Shown piece after piece: positions 10,007 through 22,674 of a DNA stretch of 64,000 nt. Made by a program: the position numbers and the translations under genes. The DNA is from Cymbidium sinense (Eukaryota > Streptophyta > Magnoliopsida > Asparagales > Orchidaceae): the NCBI GenBank assembly GCA_021442155.1, contig CM038215.1, positions 9,076,976 to 9,140,975 of the forward strand, read 5' to 3'. The notes beneath the pieces were generated by a model. It searched no databases. It saw nothing but the letters and a program-made list of their open reading frames with translations, and was not told where the DNA came from. Positions within the stretch are counted from its first letter, which is position 1. Every line of letters begins with the position of its first letter.

Positions 10007-12924
10007 CTAAACCACACCCTAAACCACTAACCTAACCCTGACCAACCCTTAACCCTAACCCTAAAACCTACCACACTAAACTAAAACTACTAAACACTAA
10101 ATTTAAAACCTAAACCCTAAACCCTAAACCCTAAAACCACAAACCCTAAACCACTAGGCCTTAAACCTAAACCCTGAAGCCAAATCCTAAGGCAACCAAA
10201 CCACACCTAAACCTAAATAAATAAAATAAAGATAAAATAAAGAAAACCTAAACTAAAACCTAAACCCAACTAAACCTAAAAACCTAAACCTAAACCTAAA
10301 ATAAAATAAAATGAAAATAAAAAACTAAAATAAATAAAATAAATAAAACATATAATCAGAAAAAAATAAACCTAAAAAAAAAAACCTAAATAAATTAAAA
10401 TAAACCTAAAATAAAAATAATAAGAACTTAAGAAATAAAATAAAAAACTAAATAAAACCTAAAAAAATAAACTTAGCAATAAATCCTAAAATAAATAAAA
10501 AATAACACATAAACCTTAAATTAAAAAAACTTAATCCTAAAATAAATAAATAAAATAAAATATAAAAACAAATAAAGCTAAAACTAAAATAAAACCTAAA
10601 ATAAACCTAAAATAAAATCATAAACCTAAACCTAAAAAATAAAATAATAACCTAAACTAAAACCTAATAATAAAAATAAAACTTAAACCTAAAAATAAAA
10701 TAAAACTAAAAATAAACAAAATAAACTAAACCTTAAAATATATACCAAACTAAAAAAATTCTAAACCAAAATAAATAAACCTAATATAAATAAATTAAAT
10801 TAAATTAAATTAAAAATAAACCTAAATAAAATAAAAAATAAAATAAAATAAAATATATTATAAATAAACTAAATAACTTAAGCCTACCAGTTTACTTATT
10901 TTTTTTAAAAAAAACCCTAAACCTTAAACTACAAAATAAAATCAAAAAATATACCTAAAATAAAAACCTAAAACCTAATCCTAAAAAAATAAAATAAAAA
11001 CCTAAACCTAAACCTAAAAATATAACATAAAACTTAAACCTAAAAAATAAAATTAAACTAAAACAAAACTAAAAAATAAATCTAATCTTAAACCTAAACT
11101 TAAAAAATAAACTAAAATAAAAAACCTAAACTTAAATAAATAAAATAAACTTAATTTGAATAAAAATAAATCTAAATAAAAATAAAAAATGAAATAAACT
11201 AAATGAACCTAAATCTACTAGTTTACTTAATTTTAAAAAATAAATAATAAAAATAATAAAAAAAACCCTAAACTCTGAACCTAAAGCCTCAACCCTAAAC
11301 CCATCACTAAAAACCCTAAACCACAAACCACAAAACCTAAATCTAAACTAAATTTTTTTAAAACTTACCCTCCTCCTTCCCTACTCTAAAACCCTGGGCC
11401 CTAGGCCCAAGCCCTGGGCCCCCAAACCTGGGCCACACACCCTACAAACCCACCTAGACCCTTCACAAACCTAAGCCTAAAATAAAATAAAATAAAATAA
11501 AGTAAAACCTAAATAAAAACCTGGGCTACCTGGAAACCAAAATAAAATAAAATGAAAACTAAATTAAAATAAAATAAAAAAGATACTAAATTTAAAATAA
11601 ACCTAAAAATAAAAGCTAAAATAAAACCAAAACTAAATAAATTAAAATAAACCTGGATAAAATAAGATAAAAAATAAATAAAAATAAACCAAAATAAAAC
11701 CTAAAAAATAAATAAAAAAATAACACACAAACCCTCATAAAAAAACTATAAAATAAAATAAAATAAACAAAATAAAATAAACCTAAACCTAAACTAAAAT
11801 AAATAAAACCTAAACCTAAACCTAAACCTAAACCTAAACTAAATAAACCTAACCAAAATTAGAAAATAAAACCTAAAAATAAATCAAAAATAATAATTTA
11901 AAACCTAAACCTAAAAAATAAATTAAAAACCTAAACCTAAACGCAATAATGAAAAATAAAACCTAAACCTAAAAATTAAAATAAAAATAAAATAAAACTA
12001 AAAAATAAACCTAAACCAAACCCAAACCAAAATAATAAACTAAAATAAAAAAAACTAAACTGAAATAAATAAACCTAATATAAATAAACTAAACTAAATA
12101 AAAATAAAATAAAACCTAAATAAAATAAAGTAAAATAAACTAAAATAAAATAAAATAAACAAATAAACCTAAATCTGGACTTATTTTTTGTTTTAAAAAA
12201 ACCACTAAAACCTACCAGATCTTAAACCCACTCTGGGCCCTAAACAGACCTGGTGCTAAACTAGGACCATAAACTCAGGCCACTGAGCCATAACCACAAC
12301 TTCCTCCCTACACTAACCACAAACCTACCCTGAGGCTAAACTCAAAACCAGGCCACTAAAACCATAAACCAGCCAAACCTGGGCCAAGCCTGAGGCCATA
12401 AAACCACATGACTAAAGACTAACCACTGAGCCACCTAGGCCCTGGGCCACTACCCTGGGCCCTGGGCCCTAGACCTGAGTCTGAAATGGAGTGGGCCCTG
12501 AGACCCAGCCCAGGCCCATCAGACCTGGGCCACTGAGCCTGAGCCACTGGAATGAGCCCTGGCTATATAAACTAGAAACCACAAACTAAACTAAAAACCC
12601 AGCCACAAACTAAAACCTAAACCCTTAAACCTAACCCTGAACTTAACCCCGGAAAATAGACCCTAAAACTAAACCCAAACTTAACCCCAAACTAAAACAA
12701 CCCCCAAACCCTAAACCCTAAACCATAAAACCACAAACACTAAACCCAACCTACACCCAAACCTAAAAGAATAAACCCTAAAACTTTAAACCCTAAACTT
12801 TAACCCTACACCTTAAACCCTAAACCACTAAACCCTAAACATAAACCTAAAGTAAATAAATGTAGTAATAAAAAAACTTAAACCCTAAAACCAAATAAAC
12901 CTAAACTTAAACCTAAACCCTAAA
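10007..12924. repeat. Composite telomere-derived array
   Basis: Alternating zones: CCCTAAA-like 10007-10200; A-rich 10200-10885; boundary motif near 10890-10910 (CCAGTTTACTTATTTTTTTT); A-rich 10920-11210; motif at 11220-11238 (GTTTACTTAATTTTAAAAAA); CCCTAAA-like 11260-11345; GC-rich CCCTGGGCC words 11385-11465; A-rich 11465-12170; reduced motif near 12180; GC-rich 12225-12560; CCCTAAA-like 12560-12924. No gene seen. Confidence 0.8.
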
Positions 12925-13410
12925 AATGTGAATAACCTTGATGGTAGGAACATCACCATCAACCAGGTTCAGTCTAGATCTGGTGGTGGAGGTGAAGGCA
13001 TAGGCAGCAATTATCATAGTGGTGGTGGGGGATCTGGAGCTGTTGGTGGATATGGAGGTGGTGGTTAGAGCAGTGGTGGTTATTGAGGCAGGAGGGGCGA
13101 CAAAGGTTATAGCCATGGTGGTGGCAGAGGGAGAGATCATGGATATGATGGTGGATCCCGTTAATCAAGAGGCTGAGGTGGTTCAGATGGGAAATGGAGA
13201 AACTGAAGAATGGGTGATCCGATCTGCTGGTTATCGAACAGTTCTTTATAGTAGAGATTGTTTTAGTTGTCTAGGGTTTTTGATTTGCTCTATTCAAGCT
13301 CATCTTTTATCTATGTTGTCAGTTATGTCTTAGAAAACATGGTGTGTTACCTGGTTGATGAAATCAAAAAGAAGAAATCTTGAATTTGAATTTATTATCT
13401 TTTAAAAAAA
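12925..13410 (+). pseudogene. GRP fragment 2: glycine-rich RNA-binding protein 3' end
   Basis: Starts NLDGRNITINQVQSRSGGGG, the end of the RRM domain of plant glycine-rich RNA-binding proteins (usual form LDGR.ITVNEAQSR), then a degenerate Gly/Tyr/Arg-rich tail (GGYGGGG, YSHGGGRGRDHGYDGGSR) with internal stops. The 3'UTR follows (GTTATCGAACAGTTCTTTA, TTGATTTGCTCTATTCAAGC, GGTTGATGAAATCAAAAAG) and ends in an A run before CCCTAAA repeats. Most of the RRM is absent. The opposite-strand Thr/His-rich frames and the Val-rich frame at 13019-13333 are shadows of the GGT/GGA codons. Confidence 0.88.
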
Positions 13411-15917
13411 TAAAAAACCTTAAACCCTAAACTAAAACTTGAACCCTAAACCTAAAACTTAAACCCTAAACCCTATACCCTAAACCCTAAACCCTATACC
13501 CTAAAACCCTAAACCCTAAACCCTAAACCTCAAAATACTACCACTACCCTAAACCACAAAGCTAAAACACAAACTAAACTAAATAAAATAAATAAAAAAA
13601 AATAAACTAAATTAAAATAAATAAAATAAAATAAAATTAAAACTTAAATTAAAACTTAAACCTAAACCTAAAAAGAAAATAAAATAAAAATAAAAACACA
13701 ACTAAAATAACATAAATAAAAACCTAAATTAAACTAAAAAATAAAAAACCTAAATAAATTTACAACTATACCTAAAATAGAAATAAAATAAACATAAAAT
13801 AAATAGCTAAATAAATAACTTAACCTAAAAAGTAAACCTAAAATAAATCATAAACCCAAAATAAAAAAAACATAAACCTATAATAAAAATAAAATATACC
13901 TAAACCTAAACTAAAATAAATAAAACTTAGATAAATAAAAACCTAAACTAAATAATAATAAAATAAACCTAAACCTAAAGGTAAAATAAAACCTAAAATA
14001 CAAACCTGAACCTCAATAAAAAAACTTAATACTAATAATAAAACCTGGCTATAAATAAAATAAAATAAAGCTAAAAAAACCTAAACTAAACCTAAAATAA
14101 GCTAAAATGAAAAAAACATAAAAACAACAAACCTAATATAAAAAAATTCAAATAAATAAATAAAATAAATAAAATAAAAATAAAATAATCTAAAATACAT
14201 AATAAATATACTAAATAAATTAAATAAACTAAACTACCTTATTTTTTTTTTTAAAACACTAAACTAAACTAAAAATAAAACCTAAAATAAACCTAAAATC
14301 AAAACTTAAAACCTAATCCTAATAATTAAATAAAACCTAAACTAAACTTAAAAATAAAACATAAAACCTAACCTAAAATAAAATAAAAAATAAAACAAAA
14401 TAAATCTAAAAACCAAACATAAAATAAACTAAAATAAAATCTAAACTAATTTAAATAAAAAAATTAAATAAAATAATATAAATATAAATAAAATAAAATG
14501 AAATAAACTAAACAAATAAAACTAAACTAAATACTATTTACTTATTTTTTTTTAAAATAAGAGATAAAGACCTACCCTGGGCACTAAACTAAACTGACTT
14601 TAAAAAAAACCTACCTTGACCCCACCAACCCCAAACTAAATCAAACCCCTAGGCTAAACTAAAACCTAAAGGCACAACCCTATTAAAACCCCTAAGAATT
14701 CACTGAGAAACCCTAAACCCAAAACTGAGCCAAAAACCTAAAAAGCTAAAAACCTAAACATAAACTAAATAAAAAACTAAAAATAAAATAAATAAAAAAA
14801 ATTAAACTAAAATAAAATAAATAAAATAAAATAAAATAAACAAAAATAGAAACCTAAACCTAAACCTAAAAAGAAAATAAAATAAAAAAAATAAAAATAT
14901 AATTAAAATAAATTAAATAAAAACATAAACAAAACTAAAAAATAAAAAAAAGCCTAAATAAAATAAAAATTATACCTAAAATAAACCTAAACCTAAACTT
15001 AAAATAAAATAAAATAAAAACTAAATAAACACCTAAACCTAGAAAATAAACCTAAAAATTAATTAAAAAAAATAAAACTTAAACCCTAAACTAAAATAAA
15101 CATAAATCTATAATAAAATAAAATAAATCTAAACCTAAACTAAAATAAATAAAACCTAAACCGAAAATAAATTAAACCTAAACCTAAACCTAATCAAAAT
15201 ATAATAAAATAAACTAAAAATAAATTAAAACTGAAGTAAAAAAAAACATAAAAATAAACCTAAAATAGGAAAAAAAAAATATAATAAAACCTAAACATAA
15301 ACCTAAAAATAAAATAAAAACTTACACAAAAAATAAAATAACTAAACTAAAATATAAACTAAACCTAAACCTAATCCCAAAAAAATAAAACCTAAAATAA
15401 AATAATAATACCTAAAATAAATAATCTAAATAAAATGAAATTAAACCTAAATAAAAATAAAGAATAAAATAAATAAAAATAATCTAAATAAACTTGACCT
15501 GGGTTGCTTGATTTTAAAAAATAATGATTAAATATAGACCTAAAATACCCTAAACCAAACCTACCCAAAGGCCATACCCTAACTCTAGGCTCACCCTAGC
15601 CACCCAAATCCTGACTAGCCCAACCACCCTAAACTCTGAGCCATGGCTGACCTAAAGAGGCCAAACCCTAAACCTAAACCATAAAAACCCAAAATCTAAA
15701 GCCTAGGCCACTACATTAAACCCTAAAACCCAGACCACTGAAATCCTAAACAAAACCCTAAACCCTGAGCCCTAACCCTGACCACATCTAAACCCTAAAC
15801 CCACTAAACCCACAAACCACAAAATCACATAAAAACCCTAAGCCTTAAACCTAAACTAAACTAAAAGAAAATAAATAAAAATAAACCTAAACCCTAAAAC
15901 CTAAACTTAAACTAAAC
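13411..15917. repeat. Composite telomere-derived array
   Basis: CCCTAAA-like 13411-13560; A-rich 13560-14235; reduced boundary motif near 14240 (CTACCTTATTTTTTTTTT); A-rich to 14530; second reduced motif near 14540; mixed GC/CCCTAAA 14570-14760; long A-rich zone 14760-15490; diverged motif near 15500 (GGGTTGCTTGATTTTAAAA); GC-richer words (AGGCTCACCCTAGCC type) 15540-15800; CCCTAAA-like to 15917. No gene seen. Confidence 0.8.
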
Positions 15918-16402
15918 CACATAATGGTGAACCTTGACGATGGGAACATCAGTGTCAACTAGGCTCAGTATAGATGTTGTAGTGGAAGCGAAGGCGGAGG
16001 TAGTGGTTATCGTAGTGGTGGTGGGGGATGTAGAGGTGCTGTTGGATATGGAGGTTATGGTGGGTGTAGTGGTGGTTACGGAGGCTGGAGGAGCGACCGA
16101 GGTTATAACCAAGGTCATCGCGGATGGATAGATCGGGGACATGATGGCAGATCCAGTTGCTCGAGAGGTGGTGGTGGTTCTGATGGGAACTGGAGAAACT
16201 AAATAACGGTCGATCTGATCTATTGCTTATGGAACTGTCTTTACAATGGTGACAGTTCTAGTTATCCAGGGTATTTGATTTGCTCTATGCATGCTCATTT
16301 TTATCTATGTCATCGCTTGTGTCTTAGAAAACTTGGTGCACTACTTGGTTGGTTAAATCAAAAGGAAGAAATGTTGAATATAAATTTTTTCTCTATTAAA
16401 AA
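15918..16402 (+). pseudogene. GRP fragment 3: glycine-rich RNA-binding protein 3' end
   Basis: Begins at the same gene position as copies 2, 5, 7, 8 and 9 (AATGGTGAACCTTGACGATGG). A degenerate glycine-rich stretch ends in a near-intact C-terminus GGGGSDGNWRN followed by TAA. The shared 3'UTR (TTATGGAACTGTCTTTAC, TTGATTTGCTCTATGCATGC, GTGTCTTAGAAAACTTGGTG) ends in an A run at about 16400. Frameshifts and stops break the coding part. Confidence 0.88.
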
Positions 16403-17624
16403 AAACCTTAAACCCTAAACTCTAAACCCTAAACCCTAAACCATAAAAACCATAAATCCTAAATTCTAAGCCCCAAGCCTAAAACCCACCTACACAAACC
16501 CCAAGACCACAACCACTGAGCCCCAAACAAGCCCAAACCCTAAACCTTCTTAAAACCTAAACCTACCCTAAACTGGCCCTAGGCCCTGGGCTCTGGAGTT
16601 CTACAGGCCCTAGGCCCTAGGCCCTGAGCATGTGGGCCAAAGCCATGGGCAGCCGACCTGGGCCCAGGCCCCACAGGCACAGGCTGGGCCCTGGGCCCCA
16701 AGCACTGGGCTTGGCCAGCCAGGCCCTGGGCCTGGAGTCTGAGGGGCCTGGGCCTGGGCCTGATCATGGGATCCTGGGCCAAGGCTGGAAGCAGGCCCTG
16801 GAGTGAGCCCTAGGCCTGGGCCTGGGCCACTGAGGCCCTGAGTGTGGACATGGCAAGAGCTCAGGCCAGGGAGCTGAGCCCTGGGCCTGAGGCCCTAGGC
16901 CCTGGGCCCTGAGTGTGAGCAGGCCAAGGTGTGAGGCCCTGGGCCTCAGGCTGGAGTCTGAGGCCCTGGGCAGGCTGGGCCAGGCTGAGGCCTGGGCTTG
17001 AGGCCCTGGGCCCTGGGCTGGGCCGAGCCTGGGCTCTGGGCAGGCTGAGCTAGGCCTGGGCTGAGAGCCAGGCCCTGGGCATGGAGCCATGGGCCTGGAG
17101 GCCTGCCCTAGGCCTAAGGCTGAGGCCCGGACTGAGGCTAGCTGACCCTGGGCGGACTGAGGCTGAGCCTAGGCCCTAGGCAGGCCAGGCCTGGAGCCCT
17201 GGGCCACAGGCCCTGGCCCTAGGCCCTGGGCCATGGGCCCTGGGCCCTGGGCTTAGGCTGGGCTGGGACAGGCCTGGGCTGAGCCTAGGCTGAGCCACAG
17301 GCCACCCAGGCGTGGGCTAGACCACGGAGACCTGAGCGCCTGGGCTTGTGCCTGAGGCTGAGCCCTAGGCATGATCATGCGCTGGGCCACACAGGCCCTG
17401 GGCCACGGGCCCTGGGGGGCTCTCTGGGCCAACCTCCTCTGGGCTCTCTCTCTCTAAATCTATAACCTTAAACCTAAACTCCCTAAACTGACCAAACCAC
17501 TAAACTAAGGTTAACCTACTAAACCTAAACCCTAAACCCTAACCCAAAACTTAAAACTAAACTAAACCTAAACCCTAAAGTAAACTAAACCTAAACCCTA
17601 AACTCAAACACATAAACCCAAGAA
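16403..17624. repeat. Array with the most GC-rich zone of the window
   Basis: CCCTAAA-like to about 16560, then roughly 890 bp (16565-17450) made almost wholly of GGCCCTGGGC, CTAGGCCCTGG, CTGAGGCC and GGCCTGGGC words with frequent GGCC/GGGCCC palindromes. CCCTAAA-like repeats resume at 17460-17624. Open frames on the minus strand here (Pro/Gln/Ala-rich, 16579-17090) are low-complexity products of the repeat. The sharp change from AT-rich to GC-rich and back within one array is unexplained. Confidence 0.8.
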
Positions 17625-17834
17625 AAATATTGCCTGAGCCCTCATCCTCATGCTCTGGTGATTTACATTTTCACATTTTGAACTTTATGTTCGCTATTTG
17701 CCTACTATTTTTCGTGATTCTCACTGTATTCCTTCTTGAATCGATGATCGCTGGCCTATTTTGTGTCTTCATTATATTAACACCGTGGCTTGGCATCTAC
17801 CCCAATGATTCCTTGGGGAAAATTGAAAGATCTT

Positions 17835-18905
17835 ATGGATCCTACTAGGGCATCAACTAACCTGGCTTTGATAGCTTTGAAATCATTCAAAGTCATTCCG
17901 TTGGATTTCTCTCCCCAATATGTGAATTTATTTTGTTACCATTTATTCTTTTTTACTATGGGTGCTTTATTTGGTCAGCCATTGCAAATTGATCAGGCAA
18001 TGATAATAAAATCTCATCCTTTAATGGCTAGAATCCTTGTTTAATAAGACATTACCAAGAAACGCCCCAAAGAAATTTGGTTGGGATTTGAAAATTATGG
18101 TTATATATAAAGAATTTAATTTGAAAATTTCCTTATTTTTGTTCTCACTGTAAAATCCATTGGCACGATAATTCTGAATGTTTCATTCTTCATCCTCACC
18201 TAAAAAATAAAATCCCAGTTAAGGAAACTTCTATTCCTAACCCTAGGCTGATCACTATTAAATATCAAAATGCTACTTTAAAAAAAAAGAATTTTTGAAT
18301 GTTCCTAATAAGGTTATTTTACCTCTTACTTCTTCTGTGCAATTGAAGGCTTCTAATGTGAACAATAATAGTTTTTCTAAACTTTTGGATGATGATTCTA
18401 TTTCCTCTGATTCAATCCTTGCATCCTTGCTAGATTTTATTGATGAAAATGAAGCTTTGATTGAGAATATAAATGAGGATATTAATGTTATGCATCATTG
18501 AAATTCAATGCAGAATATGGCTTTAATTCCTCATGATAATCAAGATGAAAAAACCAATTCTATTTTCCAGATTTTGGATTCATATTCTCATAAAGATTTG
18601 GCTTTGTCTAATAATTTGGATCATGAAAAGAAATGGCTTGGTGTTCACACTTGCCTCAAAATAAATATGTTTCTACTCCCTCTCTTGCTATTCCTAATGC
18701 TCATTTGGCTTTAATAAATTCTAATGCCTTGGAAGAAGGAGAACTCATTTCTAATGAAGAGATTTCTCAAAATCTGTGACTGATGTTGCTAAATCCTCCT
18801 CAGATGATGATTATATGGGAAAAGAAAATGGTTTCCAAACTTGTCATGCTAAAAAGAAAAAAAATGTTAAAAATTTCCTTCCCAAATTGCCAAGAAACAC
18901 TAGAA
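17835..18905 (+). pseudogene. LINE E ORF1, internally deleted and broken
   Basis: The ATG at 17835 gives MDPTRASTNLALIALKSFK, matching the LINE A ORF1 N-terminus. It then jumps to the second half of DUF4283 (FTMGALFGQPLQIDQA, KSHPLMARILV), so several hundred bases of the domain are deleted compared with LINES A and D. The stop at 18042 breaks the frame. The zinc knuckle at 18140-18181 reads CSHCKIHWHDNSEC: all three cysteines and the histidine are present, but the glycine before histidine has become tryptophan. A Ser/Asn/Asp-rich linker and a Lys-rich tail (LKRKKMLKIS) follow in shifted frames up to about 18905. Confidence 0.8.
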
Positions 18906-18965
18906 CGGCTACAACCTTCCTCTCCTCTCTTAATTAACCTTTTCTTAACCCATTTTTATTTCTTT

Positions 18966-19738
18966 ATGTTTAATTTTATTGTTTAGAATGTTAGAGGGAT
19001 CGGTACCCTCTCTATTCGTAATTGTATTAGAAATCTTTGTCGTATACATAATATTTCTTTACTTATTTTTTCTCTTGCCTCTTGTTCATGCTAACAAATT
19101 TAACCATGTCACTAGAATGATTGATTTTAACAAATTTTTTTCTAATGTCAGAAATAGATTGGGTGCTTTTGGAATAACTTTGTAGAGATTTCTATTCTTG
19201 ATGATTTTCAACAAATTATCACTGCTCAAATCTCTTATGGTGATTATTGTGTTTTGGGCTTAGATCTAGATGAAATCTTCTTTAGGATAATTTGAGGAAT
19301 TTTGCTACCTCTATCAATAAACCATGGTTTGTTGGTTGTGAATTCAACACTATTTTATTCACTTCTAAATGAAGTGGTGGTTGCTCTCCTAAGATTCATT
19401 CCATGGAAGAATTTTCTAATATAATCCTTGATTGTAATTTGATTGATATTGGTTTTAAAGGTTCTAATTATACTTTAAAAAACTTTAGTCTTTGATAACA
19501 ACTAGATCGAATTCTTTTTAATACTCATTGGATTACTCAATGGCATATTACTTCTATCGATCATTTAAATAGAACCTTGTCTGATCATGCCCCTCTTTTG
19601 GTTGCTATTAAAGATAATTCTAATAGATCAAAAAATTTCTCTCCTTTTAGATTTCAGAACATATCGATTTAGCATATTGATTATTTTTTTTAATGTTGTG
19701 GCCAACAATTGGAAAGCCCTTTTACATCCTAATAATTT
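18966..19738 (+). pseudogene. LINE E ORF2, 5' part: AP-type endonuclease
   Basis: The ATG at 18966 gives MFNFIV*NVRGIGTLSIRNC; the conserved tryptophan of the WNVRG motif is a TAG stop. Downstream pieces match LINE D: ISILDDFQQIITAQISYGDYCVLG, a degenerate KPWFVGCEFNT (usual form GGDFN), and RTLSDHAPLLVAIKDNS with the conserved SDH. Several stops and frameshifts are present. The domain would nick target DNA to prime reverse transcription. The coding region continues at 28583 after LINE B. Confidence 0.85.
19721..19738. repeat. Left 18-bp target-site duplication of LINE B
   Basis: TTTACATCCTAATAATTT, identical to 28565-28582. The uninterrupted sequence around it is seen in LINEs C and D (TTTACATCCTGATAATTC), confirming that this is LINE E sequence. 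Confidence 0.95.
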
Positions 19739-19744
19739 TTTTTT

Positions 19745-22674
19745 GGGAAACCCTATATAGGGGAAATTTTATTGCCACAAAAAGAGGGTTACAAGATCCT
19801 TAAGAGGGGATAAAATCCAAAACTACTGCTCAAAGAGCTACAATCAGCCTAGAGAGTAAATCCCCTATCTAAGTACAATCAAAAGAAAAATAAAAGAGAA
19901 AAGTAAAGAAAAAAAATACAAAGTGATTAACATAGATAAGCCAATGGATAGATCAGGGCAAAAGCTCTTGGGATGACGAATGCATGCATAGGGGAGCAAA
20001 CCGCAAGAGAAATAGAAGTGCATCGCAAAATGAAGAAAGATAGAAATTACAACGTTAAAGTAGTACAAAGAAGTGAAAATGAGAAAGATAAAGCGAGGAA
20101 AATTATAAAGAAGTGTGTGAAAGAAGGCTCAGGCTCAATAAAACCAAATTGGGGCAGATACAAATATGACCATCCAAACATCAGCGGAAGGGTTACATCA
20201 CAAGAGCTACTACCAAACCAAGAAGGAGTGAAATCATCACAACCATCATAGCCTACAAAGAAGAAAGCGACCATTTGTTAAAGTCTTATGGGCCTTAGTA
20301 CTGCAAACCTAAATAAAGCCATATATAATATAGAAAGAGATAGCAAAGAGCAGAAAGATAAGGGGTCCCATGTAGGAAAATTATCATCAATATAGTCATG
20401 ATGGCATGAGAATCCCTATACATATGAGAATGAGCCATATTTGCCAGAATCCCTTTTAAAACCATAGCCAAGAGTATAATTAGGCCAGCATAAAAACCCA
20501 CCACAAGAGAACAATAATAAAAGCAACTCGAAATCCGCTAAGCAAATCAATGAGTCAAACATATGAGACATATATGAAACTTTCAGGCCAGGTGTACGAT
20601 ACGTATAGTCCAGAAAAGAAACCCAATCATAATAAGCAATACAGATGTTAACAACCTCCTTATTAATAACCATTGCAAAAGTTAACAAAAAGAAAATGTA
20701 AAGCAAGGCAGACCCAAACCCAAATACAACAAGTGATGCGAAAGACCAAGGTTAGAATCAGCAGATTAGTTATTAACCCAGAAATAAGCTGCATCCCACC
20801 GTAAACAACACCAAATAAAGATAGTCAAAAAGACGGCCCCAGTAACAGCATGTTGGGCATAAAACTCGATAATCCAGATTAGCAAACAACCAAGATAGCA
20901 AGACAACAAAAGATAATAGTTGTCCATTTAACAACCCATTAGAATAGACAGTACATAAGATAATAACCAAGTAGATAGAAGCATAATCACAGGGATCTGC
21001 ACAAGTCTAACTGAACCAAGATGGACAAAACAATAACAGATTAAGTAGTCCATAGATATCAGGTGATAAGCAGCAGCTCAGACACAAACAACAAAGACAA
21101 TCAGTAAGCCAACCCCATAAGCAGCTTGTTGGACATAGACCCTAAAGTCTCATAGTCAATAGATAAAATAGCAAAATAATTATTGCACCCACCATAAGAT
21201 AATCCAATATAAAATAGAGAAACAGCATAGACACTTAGGGGGTTCAAAGGAGAGCTAACATTGGAATCCTGAAAAACCAAGATAGCAGATGACCAAGACA
21301 ACAAACAACCAAGACAGCAAATAACAGCTAGTTGGCCATAAAGCCACCCATTCAGAATAGATAGTGCATTAGTTAGTAACCAAGTAGGTAGTAGCATAAT
21401 CACAGGCAATAAATAAAACATCAAAGCCATTATTGCACCCACCATAAGATAAACCAAAATAAAATAGTGATACAACATAGGCATAGAAGGGGTTCAAAGG
21501 AGAGCCAACATTGTAATCCTTCAAGACAAAGAAAAGCAGACCAGCAGTTAAGCCAACAGTATTAGTAAAAGCGGTGATGATAAAAGAAAGTCCAATCACA
21601 AGGAGAAAATAATAATAATAACAAGGGTATAACAGTGTCTCTCCATACAGGTTGGGGAGATGAGATTAGCAAGAACAATCAAAAAAACCAAGACAACAAA
21701 TAACCAAGACAACAAGTAGCCAAGACATCAAATAATAGCTAACCATAGAACCACCATTAATACGATTGCATAAGATAACAGGATGCATAAGTCTGAGAAC
21801 CATGATGAAATAAACAGTAGCAGATTAAGTAGTCCATAAATATCAGATGATAAGTAGCAGCCCAGTCACAAATAGCAAAGATAATTAGAGAAATAACCCC
21901 AAAATCAGTCTTTTGGACTAAAGACCCGATAATCCAACAACCCATAATTAAAATAGAAAAATAATTGTTTCACCCACCATAAGATAAATTAGTAAGGAAC
22001 AGGGAGACAACATAGACTCGAAAGGGGTTCAAGAAAAAACCATCATTAAAATCCTTCAAGATAAATAAAAGCAGACCAGCAGGTAAGCCAACATCACCAG
22101 TAAAAATAGGCTAAAATGAAATCAAGAATAAAATCACATTCTGCAAGGAAACAGTAATAATAGTAAGGTTATTACAGTTGCTCTCCATACTGGTAATGGA
22201 GGTGAGGATAGATAGCATAGGAGGGGGCACAGCCCTATTAAAAAGAGAAAAGATAGATAAATTTGAGCCTGTGAAGCTGTACAAAATTATAGCAATTACA
22301 TAATGAGATAGCAAAGTATGAGGCCATGAACAAATTTCCAGTTTAAGGAAAAGAGAAAAAATATAGCCTTAATCATATAATGGAAAATTACAATAGGACC
22401 CATAAATAGAATAATGATAGCAAGAAGTTCGTCCCTATAAAGCAGAAAGAAAAGCATAAAATAATCCATCTCACTCCAGCAGACAAGAGAAACCTTACCA
22501 AAAGCAGTGGTTTTAGTGAAAATAGCAGTAGCAGTAAATCCCCAAATAAGGTTAGGGTAATTAATCCAACAGTAGATGCCATAGAGATCAGCAACTAACC
22601 AAAAAGGGGTAATAGGAATTAGCATCAGCAAAATCCAGAGAAACATCAAAACTAAATAGAAATTGATCATGCAG
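19745..22674 (-). other. LINE B 3'UTR with internal imperfect repeats
   Basis: The 2.9 kb after the ORF2 stop is T/G-rich on the coding strand. On the + strand, a module containing TTGCACCCACCATAAGATAA followed by GGTTCAAAGGAGAGC occurs near 21190-21260 and 21431-21510, with a weaker copy near 21966-22045. A second module (AACCAAGTAG.TAG.AGCATAATCACAGG) occurs near 20965 and 21379, and a third (CAGATTAAGTAGTCCATA) near 21038 and 21822. The hydrophobic open frames here (20047-22793) reflect T-rich sequence. The copy ends GGCAATAAAATTTCCCC and then a poly(A). Confidence 0.75.

Noticed and set aside
12913..13333. Thr/Ser-rich and His-rich minus-strand frames and a Val-rich plus-strand frame
   Set aside because: They are the antisense and out-of-frame readings of glycine codons in GRP fragment 2. 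The same holds for the frames at 15912-16142, 35354-35548, 54232-54498, 55621-55803 and 58332-58595.
16579..17090. Minus-strand Pro/Gln/Ala-rich frames
   Set aside because: Translation of GGCCTGGG repeat. GC-rich repeat lacks stop codons by composition, so open length carries no weight.
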